A DNA stretch of 64,000 nt from Paracoccus isoporae (GTDB lineage: Bacteria > Pseudomonadota > Alphaproteobacteria > Rhodobacterales > Rhodobacteraceae). This document shows positions 55,733 to 62,679 of this stretch, in pieces (positions within the stretch are counted from its first letter, which is position 1; each line of letters starts with the position of its first letter). The position numbers and the translations under genes were made by a program. The notes beneath the pieces are model-generated. The model saw only the letters and a list, made by a program, of their open reading frames with translations, made no database searches and had not been told where the DNA came from. Where the stretch lies: contig NZ_FNAH01000002.1 of NCBI RefSeq assembly GCF_900101865.1, positions 248,001-312,000 of the forward strand, given 5' to 3'.

Positions 55733-56676
55733 CCACAGATCCCTGTCTCCACGATATCGCCGACAGGTGCAGAGGCGCCTTGATGGGACTCGCCGTGGGT
55801 GATGCGCTGGGTGCGTCGGTTGAAACCCTTGCTGAGAGCCGGTTTGCGCCGGTGACAGGCTATCTCGCGGGCGGGTCTTTCCGGCATCCGGCAGGGGCCT
55901 GGACCGATGACACAGCGATGGCCCTGTGCCTTGCAGACAGTCTGGCAGAAACGGACAGGTTTGACGCTTCGGACCTTCTGTATCGCTTCTGTCGTTGGGC
56001 AGAGCTCGGCGAAAACACTAGTACAGGAGTTTGTATCGGAGCGGGAAAGAACACATTGCGGGCTTTGGGGCAATTCCGGCGCACCGGAAGCCTCGAAGCC
56101 CCGCATTTTGGGCGCCATGGAGACGGAAACGGGGCATTGATGCGTCTTGCACCCGTTGCGATCCGTTTTCGGGATGAACCCGCGCTTGCCGTTGCCGTAG
56201 CCGCGCTTCAAAGCCGCACCAGCCATGCTTCAAAGATCTCGGAAGCCTGCTGCGCATTTGCTGCCGACCTGATGCGGCGGCTGATTCTGGGCGACCCATG
56301 GAAAGATGCCATCGATGCAGCATACGGATCCGCGAATCCGGCTGTCAGGTTGCGTCTGTCCGAAGCGTTGCTGAGTGAGAAACCGCCAAGTACCGGTTAT
56401 GTCGCCGATATGCTGCAAGCCGCGATATGGGCGACTGCCGGTTGCGGTACATTTGCGGATGCGGTTTTGCTGGCGGTCAATCTTGGCGGGGATGCCGACA
56501 CGATCGGCGCTGTCACAGGGCAGATCGCCGGCGCCCGCTGGGGTTATCTGGCGATTCCGCAGGAATGGAGATCCGAACTTGTCCTGGCCGACAATGTGCT
56601 GGCGGCAAGTGAAAGGCTGATCAGCCGAAGGCCAGGCGGCAGACATGGCGTCATCACAACAGGAGCCCGTGCATGA
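55729..56676 (+). CDS. ADP-ribosylglycohydrolase family protein (first copy)
   Basis: Protein of 315 residues of the DraG/ARH fold, which removes ADP-ribose from proteins, nucleic acids or small molecules using two Mg ions. Motifs: GALMGLAVGDALGAS near 16-30, the metal-binding T59-D60-D61-T62 (WTDDTAM), GDGNGALMRLAP at 131-142, and the second metal site GGDADTIGAVTGQ with D255, D257 and T258. All expected catalytic residues are present. The ATG overlaps the regulator stop and its own end overlaps the next gene, both by 4 nt. Codons such as CTT, AAA and GGA are commoner than in core genes, pointing to acquisition. The substrate is unknown. Confidence 0.9.
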   Translation: MTTDPCLHDIADRCRGALMGLAVGDALGASVETLAESRFAPVTGYLAGGSFRHPAGAWTDDTAMALCLADSLAETDRFDASDLLYRFCRWAELGENTSTGVCIGAGKNTLRALGQFRRTGSLEAPHFGRHGDGNGALMRLAPVAIRFRDEPALAVAVAALQSRTSHASKISEACCAFAADLMRRLILGDPWKDAIDAAYGSANPAVRLRLSEALLSEKPPSTGYVADMLQAAIWATAGCGTFADAVLLAVNLGGDADTIGAVTGQIAGARWGYLAIPQEWRSELVLADNVLAASERLISRRPGGRHGVITTGARA

Positions 56677-57374
56677 GGGATCAATTTGTCGGAGATATAG
56701 GCGACTATGCGAAGTACAGCCTGTTCAACACGCTCGCACGGGGCAGAAAAGCAGGCATCGCTTGGTATCGCACCCCGGATCAAGGCGGAACGCATGGTGG
56801 TCATGACAGCTATCTGAATGACCCGAACTGGGCGACATATGACGGAAAGATCTTTGATTGCCTGCGGAAATTGCGGGCCGATGGCGGGAGCAAAATCACC
56901 GCGATCGAGCAGGCGGGCATTCTGAACGCGCAGGCTTTTTCAGGCCGGCTACTGGAATTTGATGCGGGACCAGTTGCTGGCCGCCCGGCTTGGCGCGAGA
57001 CGTGGTTTCAGGGCACGATGTCCGACCTTGCCGATTGCGATTTCGTGTTCGCGGATCCAGACAATGGCCTGTGTCCCGCCGATCGGTTTTCTCCCTCACG
57101 CAAAGAGAACCTGCGGCATATTCCGCTCGCCGAAGCCAGATGTCTCGCGGCGGGACGAACTGCGATGATCTATCACCATCACGGGCGTGTATCCAGGCTC
57201 GGTGAGATCGAAAAATGGCGAACCGCCCTTGGGCCCGAGACGGTTGCGGTTTATTTCGGCGCTTGGGGTAGCCGCAGTTTTTTCGTCGTGAACGCCGATC
57301 AGCAGATGCGTGACGCCATGACAGAATGGGCCCGCCGCTGGCCGAAAACAGAGGTCTTCGATGCCCGCTTCTGA
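56673..57374 (+). CDS. Uncharacterised conserved protein with DPDNG motif
   Basis: Protein of 233 residues, soluble, with no signal peptide or membrane segment. I recognise it as a widespread hypothetical family defined by an N-terminal VGDIGDYAKYSLF (residues 6-18), a WYRTPDQGGTHGGH segment (31-44), FVFADPDNGL with D128-P129-D130-N131-G132 in the middle, and IYHHHGR near 166-172. The conserved acidic and His residues suggest an enzyme, perhaps with a Rossmann-like core, but no reaction is known to me. It is locked between the two ADP-ribosylglycohydrolase genes by overlaps of 4 and 14 nt, so it should act in the same process. Confidence 0.7.
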   Translation: MRDQFVGDIGDYAKYSLFNTLARGRKAGIAWYRTPDQGGTHGGHDSYLNDPNWATYDGKIFDCLRKLRADGGSKITAIEQAGILNAQAFSGRLLEFDAGPVAGRPAWRETWFQGTMSDLADCDFVFADPDNGLCPADRFSPSRKENLRHIPLAEARCLAAGRTAMIYHHHGRVSRLGEIEKWRTALGPETVAVYFGAWGSRSFFVVNADQQMRDAMTEWARRWPKTEVFDARF

Positions 57375-58368
57375 ACACGTGATTCTCAGTTGCCTGCTTG
57401 GTGGCGCCATCGGAGATGCTTTGGGGGCCGAAATCGAATTCTGGTCGCTGTCGCAGATTCGAGACCACTTTCCTGATGGCGTGCAAAATCTTCCCCCGCA
57501 TGATGGCATGGTCGGTGCCATCACCGATGATACGCAGATGACCCTTTTTACTGCAGAGGGTCTGATCCGGGCAGCCGTCCGCCATGAGATGCGCGGTATC
57601 TGTCATCCCGCAGGGGTCATCCACCACGCCCTGCTGCGCTGGCTGGTGACGCAGGGGGAGGCACCGGGTGTCGATGTTGACGATGCCGGGTTGGTCCTTG
57701 ATCGGCGCCTGCACGCCCGACGGGCTCCGGGAAATACCTGCCTCTCCGCTTTGGGCGCGGCCCGGCAGTTTGGAGTTGCCGCACGCAATGGCTCCAAAGG
57801 CTGCGGCACGATCATGCGGGTGGCGCCGACGGCATTCGCTGCTTCCGAGCAGGTTCGTGATCTGGCAATGGAGACATCGGCGCTCACGCATGGTCATCTC
57901 ACCGGACAGGAGGCCGCCGCGGCCTGGGCGTTGATCTTGGCAGATCTGGCGCAGGGCGTGGATCTCGAGGTTGCGGCACGTCGGCAGGAAGGCGCTTTCG
58001 GCCCTGAGACGACAAGAGCCCTTGTTGCGGCGCGAACGGCTCCCCGCGACGCAAGGGCGGAAACCGTGGAAACTCTGGGCGGTGGCTGGGTTGCAGAGGA
58101 GGCCCTCGCCATCGCACTTTATGCCTGCCTTTGCGCATGCGATTTCCAGAACGGGCTTCAGATTGCGGTGACGCATGGGGGCGACAGCGATTCAACAGGT
58201 GCGATTGCCGGGAATGGCCTGGGACTGCTGTTTCCCGAGCAGGTTCAGAACCACCCCTGGGCAAGTCAGGTGGAATGTCGCGATCTCATAAGCGATATCT
58301 CTCGTGATCTTGCGCTGGCGATGTCGGGCAGAGCTGCCGAATTGGCCGAAAGATACCCGGGGCACTGA
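57361..58368 (+). CDS. ADP-ribosylglycohydrolase family protein (second, divergent copy)
   Basis: Second DraG/ARH protein of the operon, 335 residues. Motifs: LLGGAIGDALGAEIE (12-26), T55-D56-D57-T58 (AITDDTQMTLF), GSKGCGTIMRVAP (144-156) and THGGDSDSTGAIAG with D275, D277 and S278. It differs from the first copy in the substrate loop (GCGTIMR against GNGALMR) and in Ser for Thr at the last metal-site position, so the two are not a recent duplication and may act on different substrates or linkages. It overlaps the DPDNG gene by 14 nt and is the last intact gene before the mobile-element remnants. Confidence 0.9.
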   Translation: MPASEHVILSCLLGGAIGDALGAEIEFWSLSQIRDHFPDGVQNLPPHDGMVGAITDDTQMTLFTAEGLIRAAVRHEMRGICHPAGVIHHALLRWLVTQGEAPGVDVDDAGLVLDRRLHARRAPGNTCLSALGAARQFGVAARNGSKGCGTIMRVAPTAFAASEQVRDLAMETSALTHGHLTGQEAAAAWALILADLAQGVDLEVAARRQEGAFGPETTRALVAARTAPRDARAETVETLGGGWVAEEALAIALYACLCACDFQNGLQIAVTHGGDSDSTGAIAGNGLGLLFPEQVQNHPWASQVECRDLISDISRDLALAMSGRAAELAERYPGH

Positions 58369-58392
58369 GCGTGGACATCTCCATCTATGGGC

Positions 58393-58485
58393 ATGGACCT
58401 GGCGAATTTAATCGCGGAATTCTTTGATCCAGCCTTGATCAGAACCCAATTGTCATATGCCCTGTTTACCGGATTTGGTCCGCTA
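58393..58485 (+). pseudogene. Truncated N-terminus of a membrane protein
   Basis: About 30 codons (from MDLANLIAEFF to SYAL) read like the start of an alphaproteobacterial membrane protein, with DPALIRTQLSYAL before the first helix, and then stop making sense where CTAGGGTCTGGACCC begins. It lies 24 nt after the second glycohydrolase gene. I read it as a gene cut by the adjacent insertion sequence. The family is a recollection, not a verified match. Confidence 0.4.
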
Positions 58486-58657
58486 GGGTCTGGACCCGTC
58501 CGTTGTCAGGGTCAGAAGAGGGAGGCCACGGCGAGAGCGATCGCCGGGAAGACAGTTTCCGGGCATCAGTCTTACCGTGTCGCCAGGCGTCTCCAGTCTT
58601 TGAGCTTCCCGCACATGATCTCGATCCGGATGCGGCGTTTTCCGCCGACGTGTCGGC
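58486..58657 (-). mobile_element. Decayed IS5-family insertion sequence remnant
   Basis: On the minus strand from 58652 down to a stop at 58512 the frame reads GKRRIRIEIMCGKLKDWRRLATR, stop, D, stop, CPETVFPAIALAVASLF, which is the C-terminal end of IS5-family (IS427-like group) transposases (…NRIE.MFGRLKDWRRIATRYDRC…). Two in-frame stops replace the expected Tyr and Arg, so it is dead. Only this 3' end remains. The left edge may be the GGGTC-TG-GACCC next to a CTAG at about 58482-58497. Confidence 0.65.
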
Positions 58658-58801
58658 TCACTTGCGTGTCGCCTCAATCACGCTGTCGGTGTGCAGCGAC
58701 AGCGAAACGAATTTTCGCGGTTCGACTGCCGCATATCGGGCCGGGACCCGCTTGTAGAGCGAGAGCTGACCACGCTTGCCGCGTTTCTCAGGGCCATGCA
58801 G
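58658..58801 (-). pseudogene. N-terminal remnant of a tyrosine-recombinase (phage-type) integrase
   Basis: The minus-strand frame reads GPEKRGKRGQLSLYKRVPAR, then YAAVEPRKFVSLSLHTDSVI and EATRK, then a stop. This matches the N-terminal SAM-like/arm-binding region common to alphaproteobacterial island integrases (an RG..G..YLvrRVPkrYa..epR.fvrlSLhTds pattern). The rest of the integrase is gone, replaced by the IS remnant. It points away from tRNA-Ser and starts about 130 nt from the tRNA 3' end, as expected for an integrase of a tRNA-targeted island. Confidence 0.65.
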
Positions 58802-58934
58802 GCCCCCTATCTCATGGGCTGACTGGGACGAAGAATGCAGTCCGAATTGCATAGCGACAGTGAGTATTTGCGATCTAACGCGAACTCACTTACCAGCGAT
58901 TTCAATGGTTTGGGTCGCGGCACAGCAGCGAGAA

Positions 58935-59024
58935 TGGCGGAGACGAAGGGATTCGAACCCTCGATACCATCTCTGGTATACTCCCTTAGCAGGGGAGCGC
59001 CTTCGACCACTCGGCCACGTCTCC
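58935..59024 (-). tRNA. tRNA-Ser(GCU)
   Basis: Class II tRNA of 90 nt including an encoded CCA. Acceptor stem GGAGACG (59024-59018) pairs with CGTCTCC (58945-58939), discriminator G at 58938 and CCA at 58937-58935. The anticodon stem CTCCC/GGGAG encloses the loop CTGCTAA, giving anticodon GCU (reads AGC/AGU). The long variable arm (TATACCAGAGATGGTATC) is typical of tRNA-Ser, and GGTTCGAATCC is the T-loop region. Its 3' end is the likely attachment site of the island that carried the ADP-ribose cluster. Confidence 0.95.
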
Positions 59025-59093
59025 GCCGACGCGTTTAGCAGTGGCGCGCGACCGATCACAAGGGGAAAATCGTCCTGGATGGCCAAACCGCGC

Positions 59094-59963
59094 TCAGGCG
59101 ACGCGGATCAGCAGGGCGACGCCGGCCATGATCAGCGCCATGCCGGCCAGTTGGCGTGCGGTCGCGCCTTCGCGGAACAGCCGGGCGGAAAGGATCTGGG
59201 CGAAGATCACCTCGATCAGGGCCAGGGTGCGGACATTGGCGGCGGCGGTGAGCGCGAAGCCGATGAACCAGAACAGCGAGGCGAAGGCGCCGAGCGCGCC
59301 GGCGGCGAGCGAGGGGCGGCAGTGCCGCGCGATGCCCGCGAGTGCGGCCCGGTCGCGCCAGCCGAGCCAGGCCAGCATGGCAAGTGATTGCAGGGCGAGG
59401 GCGATCACCAGCACGACGGCGGAGCGGATCAGGGCGGGGGCGTCGGGCAGGCTGAGGATGGCGCCGCGAAACCCGATGGCGGACAGGCCGAACAGCGCGC
59501 CCGCGATGATGCCCGTGGCGATGCTGGCGAGGCGTGCCCGCTGCCATTGCGCGCCCGACATCAGCATCACCCCCAGCGTGGTCAGCAGGATCGCGGCCAG
59601 GCGCGGCGGGCCGAGCGGTTCGGACAGGAGCAGCGCGCCGAACAGGGCCAGCGTCACCGGCTCGGTCTTGGTCAGCGCGGTGGCGACGCCGAAGCCCTGA
59701 CCGCGCATGGTGGCCAGCATGAAGGCAGTCGCGGCGATCTGGCTGAGCGCGCCGAGCGCGGACCAGGCCCAGGTCGCTGACTCCGGCGCGGGCAGGGGGG
59801 TGCGGGCCGACAGGATCACAAGGAACAGCGCGGCGAAGGGCAGGCCGAACAGGAAGCGCACGGCGGTGGCGCCGATCGTGCCGATCTCGGCGGTCAGCCC
59901 GGCCTGCGCGGCATTGCGCCCGGTCTGGGCAAGCGCCGCGATCAGCGTGGCCGCGACCCACAT
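59094..59963 (-). CDS. EamA/DMT-family membrane transporter
   Basis: Inner-membrane protein of 289 residues with ten hydrophobic segments arranged as two EamA repeats, the drug/metabolite transporter layout. Typical features are ATAFMLATMRGQGFGVATALTKTEPV in the first repeat and AFASLFWFIGFALTAAANVRTLALIE in the second. Substrate unknown; members export amino acids or other metabolites. The start lies 4 nt after the hemE stop, so it is probably co-transcribed with hemE. No clear ribosome-binding site is visible. Confidence 0.85.
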   Translation of the reverse strand: MWVAATLIAALAQTGRNAAQAGLTAEIGTIGATAVRFLFGLPFAALFLVILSARTPLPAPESATWAWSALGALSQIAATAFMLATMRGQGFGVATALTKTEPVTLALFGALLLSEPLGPPRLAAILLTTLGVMLMSGAQWQRARLASIATGIIAGALFGLSAIGFRGAILSLPDAPALIRSAVVLVIALALQSLAMLAWLGWRDRAALAGIARHCRPSLAAGALGAFASLFWFIGFALTAAANVRTLALIEVIFAQILSARLFREGATARQLAGMALIMAGVALLIRVA

Positions 59964-59967
59964 GGGG

Positions 59968-60996
59968 CTATCGCGCCCGGACGGTTTCGACCATCAGCGC
60001 GACATGTTCGGGATCTGCATCGGGGGTGATGCCATGACCAAGATTGAAGATATGCGGCCCGGCCCGGAAGGCTTCGACAATGGCGCGGGTCTCCTCGATC
60101 AGCGCCTGCCCGCCGGTGACCATGTGGCCGGGGGCGAGATTGCCCTGCACGCAGCCATCGGTCTGGACTTGGGCTGCTGCCCATCCTGCATCCACGGAGT
60201 TGTCGAGCGCGACGCAATCCGCGCCGGTCGCTCGGGCAAAGCCTGCATATCTGTCCTTCGCCTCGCGCGGGAAGGCGATGACCGGGACGCCCGGATGGCG
60301 CTGCTTGAGTGCCGCGATGATCTGCCGGGCGGGGGCAACGCAGAACGCGTCGAAATCCGCGCCTTGAAGGCTGCCGGCCCAACTGTCGAAGAGCTTGACC
60401 ACCTCGGCCCCGGCCTCGATCTGGGCCGAGAGATATTCGATCGTCGCCTCGGTGATGCGGTCGATCAGCGCAGAAAACGCAGCGCGATCCGCCTGCTTGA
60501 AGGCGTGGGCCGGGCCCTGATCCCTGGTGCCGCGCCCGGCGATCATGTAGGTGGCCACCGTCCAGGGCGCGCCGGCAAATCCGATCAAAGTGGTCTCGGA
60601 GGGCAATTCGCGCGACAGGATGCGGACCGTTTCATAGATCGGACCCAACGTCTCATGCACCGCGTCCGCGGGCTTCAGCGCCGCAACACCCCCGGCATCA
60701 GTGATGGTGGAGAGACGCGGCCCCTCGCCGGTGACGAACCACAGATCCGCGCCGAGCGCCTGCGGCACCAGCAGGATATCGGCAAACAGGATGGCGGCGT
60801 CGAAGCCGTAGCGGCGGATCGGCTGCAACGTCACCTCGGCCGCGAGATCCGGCGTGTAGCACAGCGACAGGAAATCGCCCGCCTTGGCCCGCGTGGCGCG
60901 GTATTCGGGCAAATAGCGGCCGGCCTGACGCATCATCCAGATCGGCGGGGTCGGCAGTGTCTCGCCGGCAAGTGCGCGCAGGATCGTCTTGGTCAT
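59968..60996 (-). CDS. hemE: Uroporphyrinogen decarboxylase
   Basis: Cytosolic haem-pathway enzyme of 342 residues that removes four carboxylates from uroporphyrinogen III to give coproporphyrinogen III. The N-terminal signature [16 protein letters not shown] contains the substrate-binding Arg residues; [13 protein letters not shown] holds the catalytic Asp; [13 protein letters not shown] and NLGHGITPD are further family motifs. GAGAGGCTCC precedes the start at 60996. It is divergent from hemC, a common arrangement in Rhodobacterales, with an 80-nt shared promoter region. Confidence 0.96.
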   Translation of the reverse strand: MTKTILRALAGETLPTPPIWMMRQAGRYLPEYRATRAKAGDFLSLCYTPDLAAEVTLQPIRRYGFDAAILFADILLVPQALGADLWFVTGEGPRLSTITDAGGVAALKPADAVHETLGPIYETVRILSRELPSETTLIGFAGAPWTVATYMIAGRGTRDQGPAHAFKQADRAAFSALIDRITEATIEYLSAQIEAGAEVVKLFDSWAGSLQGADFDAFCVAPARQIIAALKQRHPGVPVIAFPREAKDRYAGFARATGADCVALDNSVDAGWAAAQVQTDGCVQGNLAPGHMVTGGQALIEETRAIVEAFRAGPHIFNLGHGITPDADPEHVALMVETVRAR

Positions 60997-61076
60997 CGGA
61001 GCCTCTCTTTCTCAGGGCCGTTCAACGCAGCCGGCCCGGCATTGTCAAGGCGAGCCGCCGCCGTTATGGCAGGCGG

Positions 61077-62054
61077 ATGTTTGACTGGCCCAATCCCCAA
61101 GACACGCTGAAGATCGGCACGCGCGGCTCGCCCTTGGCACTGGCACAGGCCGCAGAGACGCGCGACCGGCTGATGATGGCGCACGGTCTGCCGCGCGACG
61201 CCTTCGAGATCGTGGCGATCAAGACCACCGGCGACCGCATCCAGGACCGGCCCTTGCAGGCGATCGGCGGGAAGGGGCTGTTCACCCGCGAGATCGAGGA
61301 TGCGCTGCTGGACCGGCGGATCGACATCGCAGTGCATTCGATGAAGGACATGCCGGTGCTGCAGCCCGACGGGCTGGTCATCGATTGCTACCTGCCGCGC
61401 GAGGATGTGCGCGACGCCTTCGTCAGCCTGGACCATGGTGGCATCGCCGATCTGCCGCAGGGGGCGGTGGTCGGCAGTTCCTCGATGCGGCGGCGCGCGC
61501 AACTGGCCCATCGCCGCCCGGATCTGCAGCTCGTCGAATTTCGTGGCAATGTGCAGACCCGGATGCGCAAGCTGCGCGAGGGGGTGGCGCAGGCGACGTT
61601 TCTGGCCATGGCGGGGCTGAACCGGCTGGGCCGGCCCGAACTGGCGCGCGGCCCGATTGCGCCCGAAGAGATGCTGCCCGCCATCGCGCAGGGCGCCATC
61701 GGGGTGGAGCGGCGGCGCGAGGACAGCCGCATGGCGGCGCTGCTCGACCCGGTCAGCGATGCCGACACGGTGCTGCGCGTGGCGGCGGAGCGGGCGTTTC
61801 TGGCCGCGCTCGACGGCTCCTGCGAGACGCCGATTGCCGGGCTGGCGGAGTTGAGCGGGGACCGGCTGCATCTGCGCGGAGAGATCCTGCTGCCCGACGG
61901 CTCGCAATGTTTCAGCGGCGCGCGCGAGGGGCTGGCGGTGGACGGCCCGGCCATGGGCCGCGACCTGGCGGAGGAGCTGCTGGCGCGCGCGCCCGAAGGC
62001 TTCTTCGAACTGATCGGCATCAGCCCGCATCGCGGCTCGCCACCGGGGGGCTGA
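61077..62054 (+). CDS. hemC: Porphobilinogen deaminase (hydroxymethylbilane synthase)
   Basis: Cytosolic enzyme of 325 residues that joins four porphobilinogens into hydroxymethylbilane. Visible: KIGTRGSPLALAQA near the N-terminus, HSMKDMP with the catalytic Asp, GSSSMRRRAQL, EFRGNVQTRMRKL, and DGSCETPIA with the Cys (about residue 248) that holds the dipyrromethane cofactor. The start at 61077 has AGGCGG just upstream; the frame is open to 60957 but that part overlaps hemE. A TetR gene follows with a one-base overlap (TGATG). Confidence 0.96.
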   Translation: MFDWPNPQDTLKIGTRGSPLALAQAAETRDRLMMAHGLPRDAFEIVAIKTTGDRIQDRPLQAIGGKGLFTREIEDALLDRRIDIAVHSMKDMPVLQPDGLVIDCYLPREDVRDAFVSLDHGGIADLPQGAVVGSSSMRRRAQLAHRRPDLQLVEFRGNVQTRMRKLREGVAQATFLAMAGLNRLGRPELARGPIAPEEMLPAIAQGAIGVERRREDSRMAALLDPVSDADTVLRVAAERAFLAALDGSCETPIAGLAELSGDRLHLRGEILLPDGSQCFSGAREGLAVDGPAMGRDLAEELLARAPEGFFELIGISPHRGSPPGG

Positions 62055-62638
62055 TGGGACGCACACAGGGTTCCCGCGCCGAGGTCACAGGACCGCTGAT
62101 CCGCGACGCGGCGCGGCGGCTGTTCGCGCGGCATGGCTATGCGGCCGTGTCGATGCGCCAGATCGCGGCCGAGGTCGGGGTGCAGGTCGGCACGCTCTAC
62201 GCCTATACCGCCGACAAGCAGGCCTTGCTGGCCGATCTGTTGCGCGAGCATATGCAGGATCTGCTGGCAAGCTGGCAGGATGACCCCGATCTGCCGCCGC
62301 CTGCGCGGCTCGACCGCTTCGTGCGCTTCCATATCGACACCAGCCTGGATCACGCCGACGGGGTGTTTCTGTCCTATATGGAGCTGCGCAACCTGACCCC
62401 GGACAATCATGCCGAGATCACTGGATTGCGTCGCGATTACGAGAATGCGCTCCAGCATATCCTCGATGCCGGTGTGGCGGCGGGCGCGATGCGGATCGCG
62501 GATGCGCGGCTGACGACGATGGCGCTGATCGCCATGCTGACCGGGGTGACGAACTGGTACCGGGCCGGGGGCCGGCTGGACCGAGATGCGCTGCACGCCC
62601 ATTACTGCGCCTTGGTGCGCGGCGCGGTCGGCGCCTAA
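62054..62638 (+). CDS. TetR-family transcriptional regulator
   Basis: Regulator of 194 residues. The N-terminal helix-turn-helix is at about 12-58: IRDAARRLFARHGYAAVSMR, then QIAAEVGVQVGTLYAYTADK. The C-terminal domain (about 75-190) has the all-helical TetR ligand-binding form with LSYMELRNLTPDN. Its start shares a base with the hemC stop, so it is co-transcribed with a haem gene; control of hemC or hemE is possible but the ligand and targets are unknown. Confidence 0.88.
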   Translation: MGRTQGSRAEVTGPLIRDAARRLFARHGYAAVSMRQIAAEVGVQVGTLYAYTADKQALLADLLREHMQDLLASWQDDPDLPPPARLDRFVRFHIDTSLDHADGVFLSYMELRNLTPDNHAEITGLRRDYENALQHILDAGVAAGAMRIADARLTTMALIAMLTGVTNWYRAGGRLDRDALHAHYCALVRGAVGA

Positions 62639-62679
62639 GCCTCTTGCCGGAACCGGCAGGGCGTCCGATATTAACGGCC

